Positions 1 to 8,162 of a DNA stretch of 64,000 nucleotides are shown here, piece by piece. How positions within the stretch are numbered: position 1 is the first letter of the stretch; every line of letters starts with the position of its first letter. The position numbers and the translations under genes were made by a program. Origin of the DNA: Verrucomicrobium sp. GAS474 (GTDB taxonomy: Bacteria; Verrucomicrobiota; Verrucomicrobiia; Methylacidiphilales; GAS474); assembly GCF_900105685.1 (NCBI RefSeq), contig NZ_LT629781.1, positions 2,170,001-2,234,000 of the forward strand. The letters run 5' to 3'. The notes beneath the pieces are model-generated. The model made no database searches. It had not been told where the DNA came from and was given only the letters and a program-made list of their open reading frames with translations.

Positions 1-229
1 GCGTCGTGGCGACGATCTGGGCGGCGAAGGTCGATTCCCCGTTCATCACCGGGTAGAGGCTCCGGCCGGTCTGGGGCTCGATGCCGAGGCCGCTGGTGGC
101 GTTCGACTGGGGGTCGAGGTCGATGACGAGGGTCGGATGCCCGGCCTCGGCCAGCGCGGCGGCGAGGTTGATGGTGGTCGTCGTCTTGCCGACGCCGCCT
201 TTCTGGTTCGCGATGGCGTAGATTTTCAT
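1..229 (-). CDS. parA: ParA/Soj-family chromosome-partitioning ATPase (5' part only)
   Basis: The reverse strand from 229 opens with a classic ParA N-terminus: [20 protein letters not shown], the deviant Walker A motif KGGVGKTT, followed by [11 protein letters not shown] (the A' motif binding Mg-ATP). About 76 codons lie in the window and the rest runs off the left edge. ParA ATPases bind DNA nonspecifically and, with ParB and parS, separate replicated origins; a close MinD-like relative cannot be excluded from this fragment. The start codon is ATG at 229-227. No partner parB is visible because the downstream side lies outside the window. The 131-bp gap to the divergent ABC operon probably holds both promoters. 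Confidence 0.9.
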   Translation of the reverse strand, partial: MKIYAIANQKGGVGKTTTTINLAAALAEAGHPTLVIDLDPQSNATSGLGIEPQTGRSLYPVMNGESTFAAQIVATT

Positions 230-282
230 GTGGGCGGGTCGATCTTGAAAGAGAGGACTAGGAAGGGGAGGTTGGGGGACTC

Positions 283-313
283 TTGACAACGGATCAAAAT
301 GATTTTTTATAAA
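283..313 (+). promoter_or_regulatory. Probable sigma-70 promoter of the Gld-like ABC operon
   Basis: A perfect -35 box TTGACA lies at 283-288, and an AT-rich -10 region with TTATAA at 307-312 (18-bp spacer) or TATAAA at 308-313 (19-bp spacer). The start codon of the ABC ATPase follows at 361. The stretch is strikingly AT-rich against its GC-rich surroundings, which supports a promoter. The exact -10 hexamer is uncertain. Confidence 0.6.
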
Positions 314-360
314 TCACTCCACCTTTTGGGCGAAAAAGCCTAAAATCCCCGCTCTGCCCC

Positions 361-1296
361 ATGATTGAAGTCTCCCATTTTTCCAAGACCTACGCCGGGT
401 TCAAGGCGGTGCGGGATATCTCCTTCCACGTGAACAAGGGGGAGATCGTCGGGTTCCTCGGGCCGAACGGGGCCGGGAAGAGTACCACGATGAAGGTGCT
501 GGCCGGATACCTCCCCCCCACCGACGGGCGGATCAAGGTGGCCGGGTATGACGTCGTCGCCGACTCCCTCGAGGTCCGCCGCCGCGTCGGCTACATGCCG
601 GAGAACGTCCCGCTCTACACCGACATGCGGGTCGACGAGTTCCTCCGATTCCGCGCCGCGCTGAAGGGCGTGCCGTCGAAAAAGGTGAAGGACCGCGTCG
701 AGCGGGTGAAGGCGCTCTGCCACCTGAAGGACGTCCAGCGGAAGATCATCGGCACCCTCTCGAAGGGCTACCGCCAGCGGGTCGGCCTCGCCGACGCGAT
801 GGTCCACGATCCCGACCTCCTCATCCTCGACGAGCCGACAATCGGCCTCGATCCCCACCAGATCCGCTCCGTCCGCGAGTTGATCCGCGACCTCGGGAAG
901 CACCACACGATCCTCCTCTCGACCCACATTCTCAGCGAGGTCGAGGCGACCTGCAACCGCGTCCTGATCCTGAACCGCGGGAAGATCGAGGCCTCCGACA
1001 CGCCGGGCAACCTGACGCGCCTCGTCCGCGGCGGCGGCGCGGTGATGGTCGAGGTCAACCCGAACGGGACGCTGCTGAAGCAGGCCTTCGCGGAGATCCC
1101 CGAGGTCGACGAGGTCGAGATCGTCTCGGAGAACGGCCCGTGGGTCACGGCGAAGGTCTACTCCCGGCTCGGCGCGGGCGGCGACATCCGCGACGGCCTC
1201 TACTCGGTCATCCAGCGGAACGGCTGGGGTCTCCGCGAGATGAGCCGGACCCGGGCGACGCTCGAGGACGTCTTCGTCGAGCTGACGCAGGATTAA
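361..1296 (+). CDS. ABC transporter ATP-binding protein, GldA/NosF-like
   Basis: 311 aa. Walker A GPNGAGKST sits at residues 34-42, a signature-like LSKGYRQRVGLA near 133-145, Walker B LLILDEP with D-loop GLDP after it, and the switch histidine in STHILSEVE. A C-terminal extension of about 90 residues is usual for ATPases of ABC-2-type exporters. It should energise the membrane protein encoded 28 bp downstream. Together with the next three genes it forms a Gld-like cassette (ATPase, permease, GldG, DUF4340). In Bacteroidota GldA/F/G are associated with gliding; in other phyla the substrate is unknown, and no function beyond export is claimed here. Confidence 0.93.
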   Translation: MIEVSHFSKTYAGFKAVRDISFHVNKGEIVGFLGPNGAGKSTTMKVLAGYLPPTDGRIKVAGYDVVADSLEVRRRVGYMPENVPLYTDMRVDEFLRFRAALKGVPSKKVKDRVERVKALCHLKDVQRKIIGTLSKGYRQRVGLADAMVHDPDLLILDEPTIGLDPHQIRSVRELIRDLGKHHTILLSTHILSEVEATCNRVLILNRGKIEASDTPGNLTRLVRGGGAVMVEVNPNGTLLKQAFAEIPEVDEVEIVSENGPWVTAKVYSRLGAGGDIRDGLYSVIQRNGWGLREMSRTRATLEDVFVELTQD

Positions 1297-1324
1297 TTTC
1301 ATCCCTTTCTTCCACTACTCCACT

Positions 1325-2083
1325 ATGTCGATTCGCACGCTTTGGGTTCTCTACCGCCGGGAAATGCGGGGGATCTTCGTCTCCCCCGTCGCCTGGATCG
1401 TCCTCGCCGGCTGCGCCGTCATCGTCGGCGCCGGGTTCTCCGCGATCCTCAGCACCCTCCTCGACCGGACGGCCCGCGGGTTCTCGATCCTCAACATCAC
1501 GCTGACCTCCTACATCTTCTGGTTCACCGTCCTCATCCAGACGCCGCTGATCTCGATGCGTTCCTTCTCCGAGGAATACAAGATGGGGACGATCGAGATG
1601 CTCCTCACCGCCCCCGTCCGGGAGTGGGAGGTGGTCCTCTCGAAGTTCGCCGCCGTCTTCTCCTTCTACCTCGTCCTCTGGCTCCCGGCGGCGCTGAACA
1701 TCGTCTGGCTCTACACCTTCAGCGACCAGGTGTTCGACCTCACCTGGCCCGTCGTCTTCCTCTCCTTCGGAATGGTCTCGATGCTCGGGATGCTCTTCGT
1801 CTCGATCGGCCTCTTCACCTCGGCGATGACGAAGAACCAGATCATCGCGGCGATCGTCGGCTTCGCCCTCGTCTTCCTGATCTTCAGCATCAGCATCTTC
1901 GGCTCCCTCGTCTCCAGCGACGCGGCGCAGGAGGTGATCCGCTACTTCTCCGTCTACCAGCACATGGAAGGGTTCTCCGGCGGCGTCTTCGACACGCGGC
2001 CCGTGGTCTTCTACCTCAGCACCACGTTCCTCTTCCTCTTCCTGACGCAGCGCGTCCTCGAAGCCCGCCGCCTCCGCGCCTAA
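1325..2083 (+). CDS. ABC-2-type permease, GldF-like
   Basis: 252 aa, hydrophobic, with about six predicted membrane segments (for example residues 20-40, 55-75, 100-125, 135-165, 170-195, 225-245). The motif SFSEEYKMGTIEMLLTAPV near residues 80-98 is the characteristic cytoplasmic helix of ABC-2 permeases of the GldF/NosY type, which contacts the ATPase. ATG at 1325 is followed closely by RTLWVLYRREMRG, the usual amphipathic N-terminus of the family. It lies between its ATPase and the GldG-like gene with short spacings, so one transcript is likely. Confidence 0.9.
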   Translation: MSIRTLWVLYRREMRGIFVSPVAWIVLAGCAVIVGAGFSAILSTLLDRTARGFSILNITLTSYIFWFTVLIQTPLISMRSFSEEYKMGTIEMLLTAPVREWEVVLSKFAAVFSFYLVLWLPAALNIVWLYTFSDQVFDLTWPVVFLSFGMVSMLGMLFVSIGLFTSAMTKNQIIAAIVGFALVFLIFSISIFGSLVSSDAAQEVIRYFSVYQHMEGFSGGVFDTRPVVFYLSTTFLFLFLTQRVLEARRLRA

Positions 2084-2111
2084 GCCCCAACTCTCCCTCG
2101 ATCCCAACGGT

Positions 2112-3584
2112 ATGTCCCCCTCCCGTCCCCCCTCGGCCCGCTCCCTCCGCCTGCAGCTCGGCTGGAACAGCGTGCTGACCATCGTCCTCGCCGTGGCCCT
2201 CTGCGCGGGGGTGAACTACGCGGCATTCCGCTACTACAAGCGGCACGACTATTCCAAGGGCTCCTACAATTCCCTCTCCGGGAAGACGGTCCAGATCCTC
2301 TCCAGCCTCCCGGAGCCGGTCTCGATCACGACCTCCCTGGCGACCTCGCAGATGCGGGACCAGGTCGAGGGGCTCCTCCGGGAATACAAGTACCGGAGCG
2401 CGGGCAAGGTGAAGCTCGAGTTCGTCGACGCCGCCGTGAACCTCACGAAGGCCGAGGAACTGCGGACGAAGTACAGCATCGACGCGACGCAGGAGAACGT
2501 CGTCATCTTCGAGTACAAGGACCGCCACAAGGTCGTCCCCGAGGCCGACCTCGCCGACTTCGCCCCGGGCAATCCCTACACCCAGGAGCCGGGCCGGATG
2601 CTCGACTTCAAGGGCGAGGCGGTCTTCACGGCGGCGATCCTCTCCCTCGTCGAGGGGAAGTCGGCCAAGGTCTATTTCCTGGTCGGCCACGGGGAGCGGG
2701 AGCTTTCCGACGTCTCGAGCCTCGGCGGCCTCGGCGGCCTCGACGTCTACCTGAAGCGGGACAACCTCCTCACCGCCCCGCTCAACCTTTCCGACAAGGG
2801 CGTCGTCCCCGACGATGCCGACGCGCTGGTGATCGCCGGGCCCCGGGTGACCCTCTCCCCCGCCGAGGTCCAGGCGGTGACGGCCTACCTCGACGCGAAG
2901 GGAAAGGTCATCCTCCTCGAGGATCCCCGCACCGTCTCCGGCCTCGAGCCGGTGGCGCAGCGTTACGGCATCCTGATCCAGGACGACCGCGCCCAGGCGA
3001 TCATGAAGATGGGCGGCGCGAGCCTCCTCGTCCGGACGGCGGTGGCGAACGACTACGCGACCCATCCGGCGGTGAACTCGATCAAGGGCTTCAACCTGAA
3101 GATGGACAACGCCCGCTCCCTCGCCCTCGTGAAGGACGCGGCGAACCTCAACGTGAGCAAGGTGACCTCCCTGGCGCGGACCTCCGCCGCCTACTGGGGC
3201 GAGACGAGCCCCGACGACTCCAAGGCGCAGTACGACGAGGGCGTCGACGTGAAGGGGCCGCTGACGCTGGCGATGGTCTACGACGGGGGCGACGTCCCCG
3301 GCGACGGCGTGAAGCTGGCGGGAACGCGGTTCGCGGTGATCGGCGCGACGACGTTCCTCACGAACGAGAAGCTCGACAGCACCGGCCTCGATTTCTTCCA
3401 GGGCCTCCTCGACTGGATGCTGAAGAAGGAGATGGCGATCGGCATCGCGCCGAAGTCGCCGCAGGAATTCGGCCTCAACGTGAGCCCGCTCCAGAAGTCG
3501 ACGATCATCACGCTCGCCCTCTTCTTCGTTCCCGGCCTCGCCCTCGTCGGTGGCATCGGCGTCTGGCTTTCCCGCCGGAAGTAG
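2112..3584 (+). CDS. GldG-like ABC-transporter auxiliary protein
   Basis: 490 aa. There is one membrane segment near residues 16-36, a long extracytoplasmic part, and a second segment near 463-485 (ITLALFFVPGLALVGGIGVWL) followed by a positively charged tail, the topology of GldG-type proteins. The N-terminal part with KTVQILSSLPEPVSITTSL and the central block KVYFLVGHGERELSD match the GldG/DUF domain family, in which the soluble region resembles an intraflagellar-transport-type fold. It probably assembles with the GldF-like permease at the inner membrane and projects into the periplasm. The role is assigned by family and context only. Confidence 0.85.
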   Translation: MSPSRPPSARSLRLQLGWNSVLTIVLAVALCAGVNYAAFRYYKRHDYSKGSYNSLSGKTVQILSSLPEPVSITTSLATSQMRDQVEGLLREYKYRSAGKVKLEFVDAAVNLTKAEELRTKYSIDATQENVVIFEYKDRHKVVPEADLADFAPGNPYTQEPGRMLDFKGEAVFTAAILSLVEGKSAKVYFLVGHGERELSDVSSLGGLGGLDVYLKRDNLLTAPLNLSDKGVVPDDADALVIAGPRVTLSPAEVQAVTAYLDAKGKVILLEDPRTVSGLEPVAQRYGILIQDDRAQAIMKMGGASLLVRTAVANDYATHPAVNSIKGFNLKMDNARSLALVKDAANLNVSKVTSLARTSAAYWGETSPDDSKAQYDEGVDVKGPLTLAMVYDGGDVPGDGVKLAGTRFAVIGATTFLTNEKLDSTGLDFFQGLLDWMLKKEMAIGIAPKSPQEFGLNVSPLQKSTIITLALFFVPGLALVGGIGVWLSRRK

Positions 3585-3614
3585 CGGCGGGATCGTCATC
3601 GGCCCCATCCCTCC

Positions 3615-5573
3615 ATGAAACCGTTCCGCTCGACCCTCTTCCTCCTCCTGGCCGTGGCCGGGCTGGCGCTCTTCTTCTGGCTGACGCGCGACGCGAAGGG
3701 GACCGGGGAGCAGGAGCGGGCGAAGGGGAAGATCTTCGACTTCCACGGCGACGACGTCACCTCGCTGAAGCTCAAGGGGACCGACGTCGCGGTCTCGCTC
3801 GAAAAGAAGGACGGGACGTGGCGGATCGTCGAGCCGGTCTCCTCCGAGGCCGAGCGCGAGGCGGTCCTTTCGATCCTGGGCGAGCTGGAATTCCTGCAGC
3901 CCCGCCGGACGATCACCGCCAACCAGATCCCCGACGGGGAGAAGAGCCTCGCCGAATGGGGCCTCGCCCCGGGGAACGGGCGGGTCGATTTCGCCGGGAG
4001 CAGCAATGGCAGGGCGTTCTCGGGGACCCTGCTCATCGGCCGGAAGGCAGCCATCGACGGGCTCTGCTACGCCAAGGGGACCGGCCCCGACGCCTACCTG
4101 ATCGCGACGGCGAGCCGGGACGCCCTTTTCAAGAAGCTCGACGACATCCGCAGCCATGCGGTGATCCATGCCCCGGCGGCGGAAGTCGACCAGTGCGGCC
4201 TGCGCCAGAAGACCCCGCCCCAGTCCGACGCCCCGAGCGAATTCCAGATCAGCCGGGCGAAGGGGGCGGGCGAGGCCGCCGAATGGCGGGTCGAGAAGCC
4301 GCTCAGCGCCCCGGCCTCCCCGGCGCGGGTGACGGCCTGGCTCGGGCTGCTCGACGCGCTCCGGGTGAAGCAGTTCATTTCCGACGACGCCGCCGATCTC
4401 AGCGCCTACGGCCTCACCGCCCCCGCCGCTCAGATCTGGATCCGGCGGCAGGCGCCGCCTTCCAAGGCCGCCCCGGCCAAGGACGAGAAGAACGCTCCGA
4501 AGCCGGAGCCCGACACCCTCCTCATCGGCATCCCGGTCCCGGGCGTCCCGGGCGAGGTCTATGCGAAGCGGACGGGGGAGAGCGGGGTCTTCACCCTCCC
4601 GGCGGAGAGCGTCGCGAAGCTGTTGGCCGATCTCCCCGCCGCGCGGGACCGGAAGGTCCTCTCCTTCCGCGCCGCCGACGCCGTCGCCTTCCGCGCCGAG
4701 CTGCCGAAGCCGTCGGCCCCCGGCGCGCTCTCGATCGTCGAGGTGAAGCGGCAGGGCGAGACCGGTTGGGTCTTCAGCGAGGCGACGACCGGCGGGGCCG
4801 CCGGGAAGGAAGCCGATGCCGCCCAGGTGGAGGGCTTCCTGAAGGGCCTCTCCGTGATGGAGGCCCCGCTGATCATCCGCGACGCGGCGAGCGACCTCCG
4901 TCCCTACGGCTTGGCCAACGGGGACCGGGCGCTGATCCGGCTGGTCGTCACCGTGAAGAAGGGGGAGAGCACCGAGGATCTCGTCCTTTCCCTCGGGAAG
5001 ATCGAGAAGCCGCTGCCGCCGCTCCCGCAGACGCCGGTCCTTTACGCCGTCAATTCCGCCCAGCCCTTCGTCTACGGCCTCGATATCGCGTTCCTCACCC
5101 GCTTCCCCCGCGAGGCCTGGCGTTGGCGCTCGCCGCTCGTCCTCGGCTCCGACCTGAAGGAGGAGGCGATCACCTCGGTGACCCGCGTCGTCCCGGGCCG
5201 CCCGCCCGAGACGGTGAAGCGGGCCGGGGCAGTCTTCCTCTCGGACCGCGATGGCGGGGACGGCACCCTCCAGCAGGAGAAGGTGAAGGAATTCTGGTCG
5301 AAGCTGGCCCATCTCGCGACCGTCCATTGGATCGGCGCTCCGATCCCGGCCTACGGCCTCGGCCTCGCTCCCGATGCGGTGCGGATCACCCTTTCCCTCG
5401 GCGAGGGGGAGAAGAAGGTGCTGATCCTCGGCGCTCCCGTCGCGGCGGTCCCGGTCGGGGGCAGGGCGGCGCAGATCGAAGGGGAAAGCGATGTCTTCCT
5501 GATCTCCGAGGCCGACTATGCGTTGCTGAGCGGTTCTTTTGCGACCGTTCCAACGCCTTCTTCCAAAGAGTAA
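3615..5573 (+). CDS. DUF4340 domain protein, partner of the Gld-like ABC transporter
   Basis: 652 aa, beginning with a short N-terminal anchor (residues 5-24) followed by an exported region. Repeated modules of the type 'V..L.L...G....L.K..G.W.I..P' and 'YGL..P' are typical of DUF4340 proteins; about three such modules can be seen (near residues 45-115, 215-290 and 380-440). DUF4340 genes commonly follow gldG-like genes, as here with a 30-bp gap. The molecular function is unknown. A strong hairpin follows seven bases after the stop codon and probably ends the operon. Confidence 0.85.
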   Translation: MKPFRSTLFLLLAVAGLALFFWLTRDAKGTGEQERAKGKIFDFHGDDVTSLKLKGTDVAVSLEKKDGTWRIVEPVSSEAEREAVLSILGELEFLQPRRTITANQIPDGEKSLAEWGLAPGNGRVDFAGSSNGRAFSGTLLIGRKAAIDGLCYAKGTGPDAYLIATASRDALFKKLDDIRSHAVIHAPAAEVDQCGLRQKTPPQSDAPSEFQISRAKGAGEAAEWRVEKPLSAPASPARVTAWLGLLDALRVKQFISDDAADLSAYGLTAPAAQIWIRRQAPPSKAAPAKDEKNAPKPEPDTLLIGIPVPGVPGEVYAKRTGESGVFTLPAESVAKLLADLPAARDRKVLSFRAADAVAFRAELPKPSAPGALSIVEVKRQGETGWVFSEATTGGAAGKEADAAQVEGFLKGLSVMEAPLIIRDAASDLRPYGLANGDRALIRLVVTVKKGESTEDLVLSLGKIEKPLPPLPQTPVLYAVNSAQPFVYGLDIAFLTRFPREAWRWRSPLVLGSDLKEEAITSVTRVVPGRPPETVKRAGAVFLSDRDGGDGTLQQEKVKEFWSKLAHLATVHWIGAPIPAYGLGLAPDAVRITLSLGEGEKKVLILGAPVAAVPVGGRAAQIEGESDVFLISEADYALLSGSFATVPTPSSKE

Positions 5574-5579
5574 GGGAAG

Positions 5580-5609
5580 GACTTTTTAAGTAAGACTACT
5601 TAAAAAGTC
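5580..5609 (+). terminator. AT-rich perfect hairpin after the ABC operon
   Basis: A 13-bp perfect inverted repeat, GACTTTTTAAGTA at 5580-5592 and TACTTAAAAAGTC at 5597-5609, with loop AGAC, begins seven bases after the stop of the DUF4340 gene. A T-rich stretch follows at 5612-5619. Position and T tract fit an intrinsic terminator, although the stem is unusually AT-rich for this genome, so a protein-binding operator is an alternative. Confidence 0.65.
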
Positions 5610-5680
5610 TCACTTTTTTAAATAATTCAGGTCTCTGGATTTGCGTACCCGGGCGGGCGGGTTATTCTTTTTAGCATACG

Positions 5681-5703
5681 GAGGCCCGGATGGGCCGGGC
5701 CTC
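5681..5703 (+). other. GC-rich hairpin in the leader of the 104-aa gene
   Basis: A perfect 9-bp stem, GAGGCCCGG (5681-5689) with CCGGGCCTC (5695-5703), has a five-base loop and lies 48 bp before the ATG at 5751. No T tract follows. It could be a second terminator for read-through from the ABC operon or a 5'-UTR structure of the next gene; the sequence does not decide between them. Confidence 0.45.
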
Positions 5704-5750
5704 TTGCAACGTATCCAAGGTACAGAAGTACGTAAAATAGGAGACATCCC

Positions 5751-6065
5751 ATGGCCTCTGCCGATCCCACCCTGTTCCATCGTTTGAGCGAGGAAATCCG
5801 TTCCGTCTGCCGCGTCGTCGCGGAAGAGGGGAAGGAGAGCATCTTCACCCTCCGCAAGGGAGGCGATCGGGCGATCGGGGAATGGCTGATGTCGGTCCGG
5901 CAGGCGAAGGAACCGATCCGTTCCTTCCAGCCGCCGAAGCGGTCGAAGCGCCTCGAAGACTTCGCCGCCACGCTCCGGGGCGACCTGACCCGCGTCCACG
6001 TGATGCGGGTGAAGGGCGGCCGCGGGACGATGCAGGACGCGGTGGTGCGGTCGACGCTGCGGTAG
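5751..6065 (+). CDS. Conserved-looking hypothetical protein (104 aa)
   Basis: 104 aa, not recognised. The start is supported by a ribosome-binding site, AGGAG seven to eight bases before ATG 5751. The protein is soluble, basic at the C-terminus (RVHVMRVKGGRGTMQDAVV) and probably helical in the first half (TLFHRLSEEIRSVCRVVAEE). It stands alone between the terminator-like hairpins and the first copy of the intergenic repeat, so it appears to be monocistronic. No domain, signal peptide or membrane segment is visible. The reading frame has the same GC3-rich codon use as its neighbours, which supports it being a real gene. Confidence 0.65.
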   Translation: MASADPTLFHRLSEEIRSVCRVVAEEGKESIFTLRKGGDRAIGEWLMSVRQAKEPIRSFQPPKRSKRLEDFAATLRGDLTRVHVMRVKGGRGTMQDAVVRSTLR

Positions 6066-6110
6066 GTTCGCAGGCGCTTGAATGCCTCGGTTTCCCGGCC
6101 TTTGGAAGCG

Positions 6111-6326
6111 TAGTTCCTCCCAAGCGGACAGGGGAACTAGCGGACCTTTTCTACCCGAAGCAGACGGCCTAATGCGGTAGGCTAAAACAGTTCAGGCCTA
6201 TCAGACGGGGAGGTCCAGGAGGGGCGAAGCCCCTCTTGCGTCGTCTAACCCGTGCGGATCGCCTCCAGCTGTACAGGGTTATCTGCCCGGTCCCGAAGGA
6301 GCATCCACCGTCCCCTTCGCGGCCCC
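6111..6326 (+). repeat. Intergenic repeat, subtype A, copy 1
   Basis: First of four related intergenic elements. It starts with TAGTTCCTCCCAAGCGGACA, carries GGCCTAATGCGG, then the hairpin GAGGGGC-GAA-GCCCCTC at 6219-6235, an 18-nt spacer, the conserved block GCGGATCGCCTCC...CTGTACAGGGTT at 6254-6280, and CCCGAAGGAGC. It fills the gap between the 104-aa gene and the convergent folD gene, ending at the folD stop. Compared with copy 2 it is nearly colinear along its whole length, with substitutions mainly in loops and spacers. No coding frame is kept between copies. It may be a structured RNA, a 3'-UTR element or a dispersed repeat; the active strand is not known. Confidence 0.85.
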
Positions 6327-7223
6327 TTACTTCGTCAGATTTTCCGCCGCCTGGACCGTATTGCTCATCAGCATGGCGATGGTCATCGGGCCGACGCCGC
6401 CGGGGTTCGGCGTGATCTTTCCGGCCACTTTGCGGATGGCTTCAAAATCGACGTCGCCGACGAGCCGGTAGCCGCGCTTGTCGCTCGGATCGTCGACCCG
6501 GTTGACGCCGACGTCGATGACGACGGCCCCGGGCTTCACCATGTCGGCCTTCAGGAACTCGGTCTGGCCCATCGCGGCGACGATGATGTCGGCGCGGCGG
6601 CAGGTCTCGGCGACGTTCCGGCTCCGCGAATGGACGAGGGTGACGGTGGCGTCGGCGTGGGGAGCCTTCTGCAGGAGGATGGCGGCCATCGGCTTGCCGA
6701 CGATGTTGCCGCGACCGAGGACGACGACCTCGGCCCCCTTCGTTTCGACGCCGCTCCGGATGAGGAGCTCGTGGACCCCGGCGGGGGTGCAGGGGCGGAA
6801 GCCGGTGGCGTCCCCGAGGAGGAGTTTGCCGACGTTGGCGGGGTGGAAGCCGTCGACATCCTTGCGGGGGTCGACGGTGGAGAAGACGCGGGTCTCGGAG
6901 ATCGGGTGGGGCAGGGGGGCTTGGACGAGGATGCCGTGGACGGTCGGATCGGCGTTGAGCTTCTCCAGGAGGGCGAGGAGGTCGGCCTCGGGGGTCGCGG
7001 CGGGGAGGACGACGGTCCGGGAGTTGATGCCGAGGTCGTGGGCCTTCTTTTCCTTCATGCGGACGTAGGCCTGGGAGGCGGGGTCCTCGCCGACGCGGAC
7101 GAAGGTGATGCCGGGGACGACGCCTTTCGCCTTCAGGGCGTCGACGCGGGCGCGGGTTTCGTTGTGGATCGTCTCGGCGATCTGCTTTCCGTCGATGAGG
7201 GCGGCCTGGGGAAGGTCTGGCAT
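6327..7223 (-). CDS. folD: Bifunctional methylenetetrahydrofolate dehydrogenase / methenyltetrahydrofolate cyclohydrolase
   Basis: 298 aa, the usual FolD length. It interconverts 5,10-methylene-THF, 5,10-methenyl-THF and 10-formyl-THF with NADP, feeding purine and formyl-Met synthesis. Visible motifs are YVRMKEKKAHDLGI (containing the catalytic Tyr and Lys), VHGILVQAPLP, PCTPAGV, the Rossmann-type GRGNIVGKP, the NADP-binding HSRSRN, and the family C-terminus ITPNPGGVGPMT. The start ATG at 7223 lies 12 bp after the stop of the SDR-family gene, so the two are probably cotranscribed. It is cytosolic. Its 3' end abuts repeat copy 1. Confidence 0.97.
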   Translation of the reverse strand: MPDLPQAALIDGKQIAETIHNETRARVDALKAKGVVPGITFVRVGEDPASQAYVRMKEKKAHDLGINSRTVVLPAATPEADLLALLEKLNADPTVHGILVQAPLPHPISETRVFSTVDPRKDVDGFHPANVGKLLLGDATGFRPCTPAGVHELLIRSGVETKGAEVVVLGRGNIVGKPMAAILLQKAPHADATVTLVHSRSRNVAETCRRADIIVAAMGQTEFLKADMVKPGAVVIDVGVNRVDDPSDKRGYRLVGDVDFEAIRKVAGKITPNPGGVGPMTIAMLMSNTVQAAENLTK

Positions 7224-7235
7224 GAGGGTTTCTTT

Positions 7236-8093
7236 TTAGAGGGTCTTCAATTCGGCGTCGAGTCCTTCGCGGAAGCTCCGGTAGGCGGGAGTCCAGCCGG
7301 TGGCGCGGAGACGGGCGTTGGAGACCCGTTTGTCGGTCAGGCCTCGCTTCCTTTCAACGTTCACCGGGCCGAAGGGGGGCAGGGGCTTTCCGGTCCGCTC
7401 GGCGAGCCAGCGGTAGAAATCGAGGTGGGTGGCGGGCTGGTCGTCGGCGGCGTTGAAGAGGCCGTGGAGGGAGGTATCGAGGCCGTGGAGGAGCGCGTTG
7501 ACGAGGTCGTCCCGGTGGATCTGGTTCATCCAGCGGAGGCCGTCGCCCTCGATCACGGCCTCCCCGTCGAGGAACCGGCGGAAGAGGACGCCCCGCCCCG
7601 GGCCGTAGATCCCGGCGGAGCGGAAGACGAGGGCCTTTTCGCCGAACCGGGCGAGGGCCTCGTCCTCGGCGGCGCGGAGGAGGAGGCCGGTCTCGGTGGT
7701 CGGCTGGGCGGGGGATTCCTCCGTCACGACCTCGCCGCCGCTCTGGGCGTAGACCGAGGTCGACGAGACGAGGCAGAGGCGGGCGTGGGGGAGCCGTCCG
7801 GCGATCTGGCGGACGCCCTCGACGAAGACGGCGCGGTAGGCGTCGGCGCCGCCGCGGTTCGACGAGGCGACGTGGATGACGGTGGCGAAGTTCGAGGGGA
7901 GGCCCCACCAGGAGATGGGATCGGCGATGTCGCCGGAATGGGTGGAAAGATGGGGATTTGCCAGCTCGGGACCGTTCCCGAAATCGCCGCTCTTCGACCA
8001 CGCGGTGACGTGGAGGCCCCGATGGAGCAGGGCTGCGCCGACTTCCCGGCCGATGTAGCCGTAGCCGATGAGGAGGACGGGGCCGCGTTTCAT
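7236..8093 (-). CDS. NAD(P)-dependent epimerase / SDR-family protein
   Basis: About 285 aa with the dinucleotide-binding motif LLIGYGYIGREV at the N-terminus (GxGxxG variant), a CLVSSTSVYAQ segment holding the catalytic-type Ser, and GIYGPGRG, where Tyr followed by GPGR is typical of extended or atypical SDRs of the YeeZ/NAD-dependent epimerase group. The usual YxxxK pair is not obvious, so catalytic activity is uncertain. ATG 8093 is chosen because the Rossmann strand starts directly after it; another in-frame ATG at 8108 has no better ribosome site. The reading frame stays open far upstream, but that part overlaps lnt on the opposite strand and is a shadow. It is upstream of folD in one likely transcript. 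Confidence 0.8.
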   Translation of the reverse strand: MKRGPVLLIGYGYIGREVGAALLHRGLHVTAWSKSGDFGNGPELANPHLSTHSGDIADPISWWGLPSNFATVIHVASSNRGGADAYRAVFVEGVRQIAGRLPHARLCLVSSTSVYAQSGGEVVTEESPAQPTTETGLLLRAAEDEALARFGEKALVFRSAGIYGPGRGVLFRRFLDGEAVIEGDGLRWMNQIHRDDLVNALLHGLDTSLHGLFNAADDQPATHLDFYRWLAERTGKPLPPFGPVNVERKRGLTDKRVSNARLRATGWTPAYRSFREGLDAELKTL

Positions 8094-8162
8094 TCCGGGG
8101 ACCAGCATGGAGGAATGGGGCCGAAGCGAAAAGGAGGAATTGCCCTGGCAGGGGCGGAGGGC

